39,099 nucleotides of DNA. It comes from UBA11524 sp964464815 (GTDB lineage Bacteria; Bacillota; Clostridia; Christensenellales; Aristaeellaceae). The stretch's first letter is position 1. Each line of letters starts with the position of its first letter. Both the position numbers and the translations under genes were made by a program. Below, piece after piece: positions 16,299 through 24,095 of the stretch. The notes below the pieces were generated by a model. That model was not told where the DNA came from and ran no database searches. It worked only from the letters and a program-made list of their open reading frames with translations. Where the stretch lies: the NCBI GenBank assembly GCA_964464815.1, contig CAYXHF010000024.1, positions 1 through 39,099 of the forward strand, in the 5' to 3' direction.

Positions 16299-17171
16299 AT
16301 GAAAATGAAGAAATACGCTGGTTGGGCCACCGCCGCCGCCATTGTGCTGCTCATCATCCTGACCATCGTCGTGACCAACGCCAATCGTGGCAAGACACCT
16401 GCCGACGACCCGGTTAGCACGGCACTTGTCACAGCTGTGCCGACCGAAGAGCCGACCGCCACGCCGACCGAAGAGCCGACCGCTACTCCGACAGAAGAAC
16501 CCACGGCTACTCCGACCGAAGAGCCGACCACCACTCCGACAGAAGAGCCGACCGCTACTCCGACCGAGGAGCCGACTGCTACGCCGACAGAAGAACCGAC
16601 GGCTACTCCGACCGAAGAGCCGACCGCTACTCCGACAGAAGAACCCACACCTACTCCCACGGCTGAACCGACCGCTACTCCGACCGAGGAGCCGACCGCT
16701 ACTCCGACTGAGGAGCCGACTGCTACTCCGACCGAAGAGCCGACCGCTACTCCAACCGAAGAACCGACCGCTACTCCGACTGAAGAGCCGACCGCTACTC
16801 CAACCGAAGAGCCGACCGCTACTCCCACGGCTGAGCCGACAGAAGAACCCACGCCTACGCCCGAACCCACTGAGCCGCCGACGCGTGAGCTGACGCTGAC
16901 CTTGGCCGGCTATGCCCAGAAGGAAGTCACCGTGATCATCACGGTCGATGCGGATGGCGTGATTGTGGCCATGCATGTGGATGCGCCCCAGCAGACCGTC
17001 ATCTTCCGCAACGGCATGACCGAGGAATGGCTGGCGCAGTTCATCGGCCAGAAAGGCCCGTTCGCGCTGGAGGAAACCGAAGGCTACATCGTGGTGGACG
17101 GTATCTCCCACGCTACGATTACGACCCAGACTGTTCTGGATGCCCTGAACCAGCTGCTCATGGGCGAATAA
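16299..17171 (+). CDS. Membrane-anchored protein with Pro-Thr-Glu octad linker and FMN-binding-like domain
   Basis: A 290-residue protein in three parts. Residues 5-27 form one membrane segment, probably an uncleaved anchor with the rest outside. Residues about 48-190 consist of roughly sixteen copies of an eight-residue unit, PTEEPTAT with small variants, a rigid acidic wall-spanning type of linker. Residues about 197-290 resemble the FMN_bind domain of RnfG and NqrC: a beta-rich stretch VTVIITVDADGVIVAMHV and a final DGISHATITTQTVLDALN. The last resembles the motif (D..SGAT) whose Thr carries covalent FMN; Thr273 would be that residue. His replaces the usual Gly, so flavin attachment is uncertain, and no ApbE flavin transferase is in this window. 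AAAGGAG lies 8 nt before the ATG at 16299. The next gene downstream, convergent, is ribF, which makes FMN. Confidence 0.72.
   Translation: MKMKKYAGWATAAAIVLLIILTIVVTNANRGKTPADDPVSTALVTAVPTEEPTATPTEEPTATPTEEPTATPTEEPTTTPTEEPTATPTEEPTATPTEEPTATPTEEPTATPTEEPTPTPTAEPTATPTEEPTATPTEEPTATPTEEPTATPTEEPTATPTEEPTATPTEEPTATPTAEPTEEPTPTPEPTEPPTRELTLTLAGYAQKEVTVIITVDADGVIVAMHVDAPQQTVIFRNGMTEEWLAQFIGQKGPFALEETEGYIVVDGISHATITTQTVLDALNQLLMGE
16441..16850 (+). repeat. 24-bp coding tandem repeat (PTEEPTAT units)
   Basis: About seventeen near-identical 24-bp units encode the octad linker. Third-position changes (GAA/GAG, CCG/CCA/CCC, GCT/GCC) are scattered between units, so the array is not a very recent expansion. 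Repeat number is likely to vary between strains. Confidence 0.85.
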
Positions 17172-17194
17172 TTCCCGCAAATTCGTATTACAAA

Positions 17195-17233
17195 AGGCTG
17201 ACGCAGTTTTCCGCTGCGCCAGCCTCTTTTTTT
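17195..17233 (+). terminator. Intrinsic terminator after the FMN-binding-like gene
   Basis: AGGCTGACGCAG (17195-17206) pairs with CTGCG plus CAGCCT (17214-17225) with one bulge, followed by seven T at 17227-17233. On the other strand only four T follow, so it may work weakly for ribF as well. Confidence 0.88.
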
Positions 17234-17255
17234 GCTTTTCTAAGGAAGACGATAA

Positions 17256-18173
17256 TTACTGCATCTGTGCAAAATACGCACGGCATTCATCCGCATCGCG
17301 CGTGATTTGCGCCTTGAGCGCCTCCACGCTGTCGAACTTCTGCTCCGGACGCATGTATTTCAGGAACGTCAGGCGAACGTTGCGCCCGTACAGGGACAAA
17401 TATTCATCCAGCACGTGCGCCTCGACCGTCACCGCGCCTTCCGGCAGTGTCGGGTGACGACCCACATTCACCACCGCCGGGAAAATGCCGCCGCTGGTGT
17501 GCAGATAGCATGCATACACGCCGAAGCAGGGCAGTGCCTTCTTTTTCGGCACCACAATGTTCGCCGTGGGGAAGCCCATCGTGCGCCCCAGCTGCTTGCC
17601 TTCCTCCACGCGGCCGCTGATGCTGTAGCCACGGCCCAGCAGGCTGTTCACCGCATGAATATCGCCCTTTGCCAGCAAGGCACGGATGCGCGTGGACGAT
17701 ACCGCCGCGCCATCAATGACCACCTCCGGCACAATCACCGTGCGGAAGCCGTGCTTCTTGCCATATTCCTTGAGCATCTGACCATTGCCACGACCGCCAG
17801 CGCCAAAGGTGAAGTTGTAGCCGCAGACCACCACGACCGGCGCATACGTCTCCACCATTTCCGCCATAAAATCCTCCGGAGACTGCTCCGCGCGCTCCTT
17901 CGTGAAGGTCGTCACGCACAATCCGTCCACACCAAAGGACTGCATCACCGCCGCCTTTTCCGGCAGTGTGGTCAGCATCACTGGTTCTCTTTCCGGCGCA
18001 AGCACATGCAGCGGATGCGGCATGAAGGTGCATACCGCCAACGGGTACACCATCTCCTGCGCCAATTCGTCGCCGCGCATCAGCAGCGCCTGATGGCCGC
18101 GATGCACGCCGTCAAACATGCCCAGCACCAGCACACACGGGTTCAAGCGCTTTGGATCACGGATGATTCGCAT
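17256..18173 (-). CDS. ribF: Bifunctional riboflavin kinase / FMN adenylyltransferase
   Basis: A 305-residue RibF that converts riboflavin to FMN and FMN to FAD in the cytoplasm. The N-terminal adenylyltransferase domain has the nucleotidyltransferase motif GMFDGVHRGHQ (about 18-28) and the later GYNFTFGAGGRGN and STRIRALL. The C-terminal kinase domain has the conserved GKQLGRTMGFPTANI (about 190-205), where the PTAN residues bind ATP and riboflavin. The length matches the family. It is the last gene of the long rimP operon and overlaps truB by 17 nt. GGAGG lies 6 nt before the ATG. No FMN riboswitch is present upstream. Confidence 0.96.
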   Translation of the reverse strand: MRIIRDPKRLNPCVLVLGMFDGVHRGHQALLMRGDELAQEMVYPLAVCTFMPHPLHVLAPEREPVMLTTLPEKAAVMQSFGVDGLCVTTFTKERAEQSPEDFMAEMVETYAPVVVVCGYNFTFGAGGRGNGQMLKEYGKKHGFRTVIVPEVVIDGAAVSSTRIRALLAKGDIHAVNSLLGRGYSISGRVEEGKQLGRTMGFPTANIVVPKKKALPCFGVYACYLHTSGGIFPAVVNVGRHPTLPEGAVTVEAHVLDEYLSLYGRNVRLTFLKYMRPEQKFDSVEALKAQITRDADECRAYFAQMQ

Positions 18174-19077
18174 TGTTCTCCTCCTTGTCCGGGGGAATCT
18201 GACACTTCCAGGTCAGGTAGTCACCTTCCCTTTCGGCCATTCCCCAGAATTCATTGCGCAGATAGATGCGCACCGCCTGTCCTTCCGGCACGTCCTTGGC
18301 GTTGCCCAGCTTCTTCACCGGCAGCTTCACGCCATTGGTAACCTGCTTGGCCAGATATTCCGGCGCATCCACGCGGCGAATATGCCCGATGCCGTAGTCC
18401 ATGGGCAGCAGGTGCGCTTGCAATACGCCCTGTGCCTGATAGGCCGCCGCCTCCTCCATCGTCATGGCGCTTTCCAGCGTGAACACGCCACTCTGGCTGC
18501 GCAGCAAAAAACGCATATGCGCCGGACAGCCGGTCAGCTTGCCCATGTCATCACAGATGGAGCGGATGTACGTGCCACGGCCACAGCGAATCGTCATGCG
18601 CACGCCGTGGTTCGGCGTCTCCTCGTGCAGGCGGATGCTTTCCACATGCACCGTGCGCAAGGGGGCTTCCACCGCTTCACCGTCGCGGGCGCGTTCGTAG
18701 AGCGGCTTGCCGTCCTGCTTGATGGCGCTGTAGATGCTCGGGCGCTGCTCAATGTCGCCCGTCAGCTGCTCAGCCGCCGCCTGCATCTGTGCCCAGGTCG
18801 GATACGCCGTGCCAGTGGCAATCACCGTGCCGGTGGCATCCTGCGTGTCGGTCGCCGCACCAAAGGCGCATTCTGCCACATACTCTTTTTCCTTGTCCAC
18901 CAGATAATCGAACAGACGCGCCGCACGGCCAATCATAATCGGCAGCACGCCAGCCGCTTCCGGGTCGAGCGTACCCGCATGGCCGACGCGCTTTTCGCCC
19001 GTCATGCGGCGCACATAACCCACCACAGCGGCACTGGTCATGCCCGGCGGCTTCAGGATGTTCAAAAAGCCGTTCAT
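18157..19077 (-). CDS. truB: tRNA pseudouridine-55 synthase TruB
   Basis: A 306-residue enzyme that makes pseudouridine at position 55 in the T loop of tRNAs. The N-terminus reads GFLNILKPPGMTS, a family signature, and the catalytic Asp is in VGHAGTLDPEAAGVLP (about 32-47). The RNA-binding stretches EKEYVAECAFG and GTYIRSICDDMG are present. A C-terminal PUA-like extension is consistent with the length. Its ATG overlaps the stop of the upstream nrnA-like gene by 4 nt (ATGA), and its own end overlaps ribF, so the three are tightly coupled. Confidence 0.96.
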   Translation of the reverse strand: MNGFLNILKPPGMTSAAVVGYVRRMTGEKRVGHAGTLDPEAAGVLPIMIGRAARLFDYLVDKEKEYVAECAFGAATDTQDATGTVIATGTAYPTWAQMQAAAEQLTGDIEQRPSIYSAIKQDGKPLYERARDGEAVEAPLRTVHVESIRLHEETPNHGVRMTIRCGRGTYIRSICDDMGKLTGCPAHMRFLLRSQSGVFTLESAMTMEEAAAYQAQGVLQAHLLPMDYGIGHIRRVDAPEYLAKQVTNGVKLPVKKLGNAKDVPEGQAVRIYLRNEFWGMAEREGDYLTWKCQIPPDKEENNANHP

Positions 19078-20069
19078 TCCATTTCCTCCAAAGCATGTTG
19101 CATTTGCTTTGTCACGGTCTGCACTGCTTCTTCCATCGACAAATGAAGCGTACAGCCTGCCGCCTGTGCATGGCCACCACCGCCTAATGCCACCGCCACC
19201 CGGGAGATATCATCCGGTGCATAGGAACGGAAACTGACGGCAATTGCCCCATCCTGCGTTTCCCGCAGGAAGGCCGCCAGACGCACACCCTCAATTCCTA
19301 CAGCGTAGTTGCCAAATGCCAGCACTTCTTCTTCACGACCCGCTGTCTGCTGAAAATCCGCCTGCGTCAGATACGTGGTCGTGATGCGTCCATCCGCAGC
19401 ATACGCCATGCGCCCCAAGGCCCGCTGAAGCAAGGCCACGCCACCAGGCGTATGCTGACGATACAACCGACGATGAATATCCGTCAGCGATACCTGCCCC
19501 TTTTCCATCAACAGCTGCGCCGTTGAAAATGCCTCCGGCGTTGTGTTGGGCGTGGAAAAATGAAGTGTATCGGTGCTGATGCCCACCAGCAAACAGGTTG
19601 CAATCTCTTTTGTCACCGGACACCCAAGTGCTTCTCTGACAATATTCATCAAGACAGCCGTAGCCGACGCATCATCGCGCACGAAATTTTCCTGACAGAA
19701 CAGTGGATTCGTGGCATGATGGTCAATCTGCGTGATTTGCTCTGCATGGGCAATCAATGCCTGACACCGCCCCATGCGCGGTTGTTCCGGCACATCCACA
19801 CAGACCAGCAAAGAAAAGTGTTCCTCTGCCTGCAAGCTTTCCGGCTTGCGATATGCTTCTTTTCCGGGGAGGAATTGCAAACTGTGTGGCACATCATCAT
19901 CGCACCAGACACTAACCTGCTTGCCCATTTGGCGAAGCATGTGCATCAGCGCCAGCGTGCTACCCACGGTATCTCCGTCAGGTACAATGTGGCTGACCAG
20001 CGCAACGGATGTTGCCTCCTTCAGCAAGGAAACGACGCCATCACAGGCTTCCGTTTTCTTCTCCCGCAT
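19074..20069 (-). CDS. DHH-DHHA1 phosphoesterase, NrnA-like nanoRNase / pAp phosphatase
   Basis: About 331 residues of the bifunctional oligoribonuclease/pAp phosphatase type, which degrades short RNA fragments and 3'-phosphoadenosine 5'-phosphate. The metal motifs are SHIVPDGDTVGS, VCVDVPEQ, IDHHATN (the DHH triad) and GISTDTLHF. The C-terminal DHHA1 substrate domain ends with GGGGHAQAAGC. The start is uncertain because the gene begins inside the end of rbfA. I prefer ATG 20069, with an AGGA about 8 nt upstream, while in-frame ATGs at 20078, 20084 and 20105 are possible. Longer forms would only add a basic, low-complexity leader. Its position between rbfA and truB is standard in Firmicutes. 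Confidence 0.93.
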   Translation of the reverse strand: MREKKTEACDGVVSLLKEATSVALVSHIVPDGDTVGSTLALMHMLRQMGKQVSVWCDDDVPHSLQFLPGKEAYRKPESLQAEEHFSLLVCVDVPEQPRMGRCQALIAHAEQITQIDHHATNPLFCQENFVRDDASATAVLMNIVREALGCPVTKEIATCLLVGISTDTLHFSTPNTTPEAFSTAQLLMEKGQVSLTDIHRRLYRQHTPGGVALLQRALGRMAYAADGRITTTYLTQADFQQTAGREEEVLAFGNYAVGIEGVRLAAFLRETQDGAIAVSFRSYAPDDISRVAVALGGGGHAQAAGCTLHLSMEEAVQTVTKQMQHALEEME

Positions 20070-20433
20070 CGTTTTCATCCTCATGATTTTCCGTTTTCTG
20101 TGCATCGGCCAGCACCTTCGCAATATGCACACCGTAGGCGATGTTTTCATCGCTGACAAACTGCAATTCCGGTGCATAGCGAATCAGCATCTGGCGGCCC
20201 AGCTCACGGCGAATGAAGCCCGACGCATTTTGCAGCGCCTTCACCAGCGGCGCACGCTTATCGTCCTCCAGCACGGAGACGTAAATCTTGGCATAGCGCA
20301 AATCGCGCGTCACCTCGGCACGGGTGACGGAGAACGTGCCGCACACGCGCGGATCATTCACCTCGTCGCGGATGATTCGATCCACCTCGCGGCGAACCTC
20401 CTCGGAAATTCGGTCAATACGCTGATAGCTCAT
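20041..20433 (-). CDS. rbfA: 30S ribosome-binding factor A
   Basis: A 130-residue RbfA, a KH-fold protein that binds immature 30S subunits and helps 16S rRNA 5'-end maturation. Family stretches are RISEEVRREVDRIIRDEVNDPR at the start and DLRYAKIYVSVL with RRELGRQMLIRYAPEL in the middle. The ATG at 20433 has AGGAGG 5 nt upstream. A longer open frame extends upstream through the intergenic repeat and is not coding. The last residues are acidic (ENHEDENDAGEENG) and overlap the next gene. It is separated from infB by 250 nt, longer than elsewhere in this operon, and that gap holds hairpins. Confidence 0.95.
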   Translation of the reverse strand: MSYQRIDRISEEVRREVDRIIRDEVNDPRVCGTFSVTRAEVTRDLRYAKIYVSVLEDDKRAPLVKALQNASGFIRRELGRQMLIRYAPELQFVSDENIAYGVHIAKVLADAQKTENHEDENDAGEENGSL

Positions 20434-20490
20434 GTTTTCCTCCTGATTGATGATACAAGTTGAGGGGTTCTGTTGATTGTGCGGTGCGCG

Positions 20491-20535
20491 CCCTCTCAGT
20501 CGGCAAGGCCGACAGCACTCCCAGCGGGAGAGCCA
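20491..20535. repeat. Bipartite-hairpin intergenic repeat, copy B
   Basis: CCCTCTCA is followed by the hairpin GTCGGC-AAG-GCCGAC (20499-20513), then AGCA and a second hairpin CTCCC-AGC-GGGAG (20518-20530), then AGCC. The order (CCCTC, hairpin, short spacer, CTCCC/GGGAG hairpin, GCC) is the same as in the copy at 13894, although the stem sequences differ. It sits inside an operon, between infB and rbfA. Confidence 0.55.
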
Positions 20536-20596
20536 AGGGGTAGCGCGAACCAAGGGCAAAAAGTTATCCACACTTCCTGCACATTTCGCACAGCTT

Positions 20597-20650
20597 CTTC
20601 TTTGTCAAAGAAGGCAGGGAAAGCCATCGAAAGTGACTTCTCCCTGCCTT
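20597..20650 (-). terminator. Hairpins after infB, possible weak or internal terminator
   Basis: A perfect 10-bp stem pairs AAGGCAGGGA (20611-20620) with TCCCTGCCTT (20641-20650). An overlapping palindrome CTTCTTTG-T-CAAAGAAG lies at 20597-20613. Read on the minus strand, the stem is followed only by TTCTTTG, so termination is probably partial. The hairpins separate infB from rbfA within one operon and could lower expression of rbfA-ribF or protect an RNA end. Confidence 0.5.
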
Positions 20651-20683
20651 CCAACGCCCCTGTCGCCAGGGTTTCACTTTTCC

Positions 20684-23600
20684 TTAGCGCGGAATTTCTT
20701 CCATGATGAAGCACTCGACGATATCGCCATCCTTGATATCGTTGTGTCCTTCCAGACTCATGCCGCACTCAAAGCCAGCCGCCATTTCCTTGACGTCTTC
20801 CTTGTAGTGCTTCAGGCTGCTCAGCTTGCCTTCAAAGACCACCACGTTATCACGCAGCAGACGCACCTGCGCATTGCGCTGCATCTTGCCATCGGTGACG
20901 TAGCAGCCGGCAATCACGCCAGCGCCCGTGATCTTGAACACATTGCGCACCTCGGCATGGCCCATGAGCACCTCGCGGTACTCCGGCGCCAGCATGCCCT
21001 TCATCGCCAGCTCCATGTCCTCAATGGCCTTGTAGATGACGGTGTAGAGGCGCACATCGACCTTCTCGCGCTCAGCCGTATCACGGGCGGAGGCATCCGG
21101 ACGGATGTTGAAGCCGATGATGATGGCGTTGAACGCGCTGGCCAGATTGACGTCGTCCTTGGTGATGGCGCCCGCCGCACTGTGCAGCACGCGCACGCGC
21201 ACCTCGTCGTTGCTGAGCTTCTCCATGGCCTGCTTGACGGCCTCGACAGAGCCCTGCACGTCGGCCTTGATAATCAGGTTCAGGGTCGTCTGCTTGCCAG
21301 CCTCGAGGTTGGAGAACATGTTCTCCAGGCTCATCTTGGCCATAGAAGCCTCGCGGGAAGCCTTCTGCTTCGCCTTGCGCTCCTCGGCAACCTGACGGGA
21401 CAGGCGATCGTCGCCAACGGCCTGCATTTCGTCACCAGCGGAGGGCACTTCGTCAAAGCCCATGATTTCCACAGGCACGGACGGGCCAGCTTCCTTGACC
21501 TTTTCGCCGCGGTCGTTAATCAGCGCACGGACACGGCCGCTCGCCATGCCAGCAACGATATTGTCGCCCACACGCAGCGTACCATTCTGCATCAGCACCG
21601 TCGCCAGCGGGCCACGGGACTTATCCAGCTTCGCTTCGATAATCACGCCATGACCCAGACGATTCGGGTTGGCGCGCAGCTCCATGGTATCGGCCTGCAG
21701 CAGAATCATTTCCAGCAGGTCGTCCACGCCCATACCAGTCTTTGCAGACACGGGGCACATAATCGTGTCGCCGCCCCAATCCTCGCAGACGATGCCGTAC
21801 TGCGTCAGGTCTGTCTTCACGCGCTCCGGATCAGCCTCGGGCTTATCCATCTTGTTGATGGCCACGATAATCGGCACATCAGCAGCCTTGGCGTGGTTGA
21901 TGGCTTCCACGGTCTGGGGCATCACGGAGTCATCCGCCGCGACGACCAGAATCGCAATATCGGTTGCCTGTGCGCCACGGGCACGCATGGCCGTGAAGGC
22001 TTCGTGACCAGGGGTATCCAGGAAGGTGATATCGCGGCCATTCATCTGCACCGTGTATGCACCAATGTGCTGGGTGATGCCACCCGCCTCGCCAACGGTC
22101 ACGCGGCTCTTGCGGATGTAGTCCAGCAGGGAGGTCTTGCCGTGGTCAACGTGACCCATGATGGTCACAACCGGCGGACGCGGCTGGAGGTTCTCCTCCG
22201 CGTCATCGAAGTTTTCAGCAATCAGCTGATCCTCGGCGGTGACTTCCGGCTTCTTTTCCAGCGTGATTTCAAAGTCGGCGCAGACCAGGGAGGCCGTGTC
22301 GAAGTCAATCTCGCTGTTGATGGTGGCCATATTGCCCAGCAGGAACAGCTTCTTGATGATTTCCGCGCTGGTCTTGCCAATCTTTTCGCACAGATCGCGC
22401 ACGACAATGGTGTCGCCGCTCATGTAGGCATGCTCAATCTTGATGGGCGCCATCATCTGCTGTGCGGAGGGCTTCTTCATGCGGCTACGCTTGCCGCCGC
22501 GCACCACATCATCATCATATCCGCTGTAGCCCGCATCGCGGCTGAGCTGCTTGCGGTTACGCGCCACATGCTCCGGATCATGCTGACGGACGTAGTTCTT
22601 CTTGTTCGGGTCGTAGTTGGAGACGCGCTCCTTGCCCATCGGCGGCGTCAAATCCGGCACAGAGGGCTTGGCGCTGCGGCCAGCGACACCACCCTGCGGA
22701 CGGGCGCCACCCATACCGCCACCCTGACGGTTCTGGAAGCCACCACCCTGCGGACGCATGCCGTTCTGCGGACGAGGCTGGAACGTGCCGTTACCGCCCT
22801 GACGCGGCTGGAACGTGCCATTGCCACCCTGACGCGGCTGCTGACCCTGCGCGGGCGTGCGCGCAATGAACGGGCCGTTGCCACCCTGACGCGGCTGCTG
22901 ACCCTGCGCGGGCGTGCGCGCAATGAACGGGCCGTTGCCACCCTGACGCGGCTGCTGACCCTGCGGGCGATTGCCCTGCGCCTGACCCTGCGGACGCTGC
23001 TGTGCGGGCCGCGGCGGACGAATCACGTTCGGCGCCAGGCCAACGGGCTTGGGCGGCAGCGCCTGACCCGGACGGGAGATAATCTGACCAATCGCGGGCT
23101 TCTTGGGCGCTTCGGGCTTCGCTTCTGCCTTTACTTCGGTCTTCTCGGCCGGCTTTGCTTCGGCCTTCTCAGCCTTTTCAGCCTTCGGGGCAGCCTTGGG
23201 CGCTTCCGCCTTGGCTTCGGCCTTCACTTCTGCCTTCTCGACCTTTTCGGCCTTCGGGGCAGCCTTGGGCGCTTCTGCCTTGGCTTCAGCCTTCACTTCT
23301 GCCTTCTCGACCTTCTCGGCCTTCGGGGCAGCCTTGGGCGCCTCCGTCTTGGCCTCGGCCTTCACTTCTGCCTTCTCGGCCTTTTCAGCCTTCGGGGCAG
23401 CCTTGGGTGCTTCCACCTTGGCGGCAGCACGCTTTTCTTCTTCTTCACGGCGGGCCGCATTCACAGCCGCCTGCTCGTCATCATCGAGCATGACATACGC
23501 CTTGGAGTGGTCGGACATGCGCTTCTGCTCTTCGGTGCGCTTCTCTTCCTCCGCCTTCTCCTCACGGCTCTTGATAAAGCCATTTTCCAATGCGCGCAGG

Positions 23601-23710
23601 GACTTGGCCAGTCCATCCGCATTACGGCGCACGCGAGACGCATCATCGCGCACCTTCGCCGCATCCACCGTCAATTCCTTAATAGCATCCTTCAGCTTCA
23701 CTTTCGTCAT
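20684..23710 (-). CDS. infB: Translation initiation factor IF-2
   Basis: A 1008-residue IF-2, the GTPase that brings initiator tRNA to the 30S subunit and promotes subunit joining. The C-terminal 560 residues are standard. They start with an IF2_N-type domain (about 425-485, with LCEKIGKTSAEIIKKL). The G domain follows with G1 GHVDHGKTS (about 519-527), G3 DTPGHEAFTAMR and G4 NKMDKPEAD, then the beta-barrel and C-terminal domains. The N-terminal 400 residues are unusual. A charged helical stretch (1-95) is followed by four 23-residue Ala-Lys-Glu repeats and a Gly/Gln/Arg-rich section with RQGGNGPFIARTP repeats. The ATG overlaps the stop of the L7Ae-like gene by 4 nt. Ribosome site GGGGGTG lies about 10 nt upstream. 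Confidence 0.96.
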   Translation of the reverse strand: MTKVKLKDAIKELTVDAAKVRDDASRVRRNADGLAKSLRALENGFIKSREEKAEEEKRTEEQKRMSDHSKAYVMLDDDEQAAVNAARREEEEKRAAAKVEAPKAAPKAEKAEKAEVKAEAKTEAPKAAPKAEKVEKAEVKAEAKAEAPKAAPKAEKVEKAEVKAEAKAEAPKAAPKAEKAEKAEAKPAEKTEVKAEAKPEAPKKPAIGQIISRPGQALPPKPVGLAPNVIRPPRPAQQRPQGQAQGNRPQGQQPRQGGNGPFIARTPAQGQQPRQGGNGPFIARTPAQGQQPRQGGNGTFQPRQGGNGTFQPRPQNGMRPQGGGFQNRQGGGMGGARPQGGVAGRSAKPSVPDLTPPMGKERVSNYDPNKKNYVRQHDPEHVARNRKQLSRDAGYSGYDDDVVRGGKRSRMKKPSAQQMMAPIKIEHAYMSGDTIVVRDLCEKIGKTSAEIIKKLFLLGNMATINSEIDFDTASLVCADFEITLEKKPEVTAEDQLIAENFDDAEENLQPRPPVVTIMGHVDHGKTSLLDYIRKSRVTVGEAGGITQHIGAYTVQMNGRDITFLDTPGHEAFTAMRARGAQATDIAILVVAADDSVMPQTVEAINHAKAADVPIIVAINKMDKPEADPERVKTDLTQYGIVCEDWGGDTIMCPVSAKTGMGVDDLLEMILLQADTMELRANPNRLGHGVIIEAKLDKSRGPLATVLMQNGTLRVGDNIVAGMASGRVRALINDRGEKVKEAGPSVPVEIMGFDEVPSAGDEMQAVGDDRLSRQVAEERKAKQKASREASMAKMSLENMFSNLEAGKQTTLNLIIKADVQGSVEAVKQAMEKLSNDEVRVRVLHSAAGAITKDDVNLASAFNAIIIGFNIRPDASARDTAEREKVDVRLYTVIYKAIEDMELAMKGMLAPEYREVLMGHAEVRNVFKITGAGVIAGCYVTDGKMQRNAQVRLLRDNVVVFEGKLSSLKHYKEDVKEMAAGFECGMSLEGHNDIKDGDIVECFIMEEIPR
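22805..22970 (-). repeat. 57-bp coding repeats in infB (RQGGNG units)
   Basis: The sequence GACGCGGCTGCTGACCCTGC recurs at 22831, 22888 and 22945, exactly 57 bp apart, with the intervening DNA almost identical. Shorter 33-bp relatives lie to the left. The high DNA identity suggests recent slippage or unequal exchange. Confidence 0.8.
23155..23420 (-). repeat. 69-bp coding repeats in infB (Ala-Lys-Glu units)
   Basis: The marker TTCGGGGCAGCCTTGGG recurs at 23184, 23253, 23322 and 23391, exactly 69 bp apart, encoding 23-residue units around APKAAPKAEKVEKAEV. The units are likely helical and highly charged. Confidence 0.85.
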
Positions 23711-24090
23711 TCGACGCTTGCACCCCCGCCATGATTTTCCGATTTCATTTGTTGCACATGTCCGTCATGCCCATTTTCGGCAATGACCTGCCTGATTTGC
23801 TCGGCCAAGCCGCCCTTCTGGACGGCCATCGCCATGCCCGGACGTCCTGTGGCGTCCTGCAATAGTCCCTGCGGCAGCAGCGCCAGCTGCACTCCTGCGT
23901 GCTGGCATGCACCGCGGTATTTATCCTGAGTGGCCCTGGATGCGCCGCTGTCCAGCAGCAGAATGCCGCATCCTCCGCCACGAATGCTTTTCAGGCAGCC
24001 ATCCTCACCGAAGGTCGCCTGTCGTGCGCGTACGCACAGTCCCATCAGACCGCGTAGCTTGGGGGCCATGCCCCATTCTTCCCTATTCAT
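23707..24090 (-). CDS. L7Ae/L30e-family ribosomal-like protein (YlxQ type)
   Basis: A 127-residue protein matching the small L7Ae-like RNA-binding proteins encoded between rnpM and infB in Firmicutes (YlxQ in Bacillus), which are thought to bind kink-turn RNA. Recognisable parts are KLRGLMGLCVRARQATFGED, CGILLLDSGASRATQDKYRGAC and a central LLPQG. The core of about 100 residues has the expected length, followed by a Lys/Gln/Gly-rich tail. I place the start at ATG 24090, 5 nt after the rnpM stop, with GGAGGAAG in the end of rnpM. ATG 24069 with AGGGAAG 8 nt upstream is an alternative. A longer open frame reaching upstream through rnpM in another frame is not coding. Confidence 0.85.
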   Translation of the reverse strand: MNREEWGMAPKLRGLMGLCVRARQATFGEDGCLKSIRGGGCGILLLDSGASRATQDKYRGACQHAGVQLALLPQGLLQDATGRPGMAMAVQKGGLAEQIRQVIAENGHDGHVQQMKSENHGGGASVE

Positions 24091-24095
24091 CGGCG

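Noticed and set aside
16280..16870. A 196-codon minus-strand open frame rich in Gly, Val and Ser opposite the PTEEPTAT repeat
   Set aside because: It is the complement of the repeat, with no ribosome site. The plus strand has a promoter, a ribosome site and a recognisable protein.
17256..18200. An FMN riboswitch controlling ribF
   Set aside because: ribF overlaps truB and is the last gene of a long operon, so there is no leader for a riboswitch, and none is seen before rimP.
20564..20572. A perfect DnaA-box-like 9-mer TTATCCACA between infB and rbfA
   Set aside because: It is a single box, with no cluster of boxes, AT-rich unwinding region, dnaA or dnaN gene nearby. It is most likely chance.
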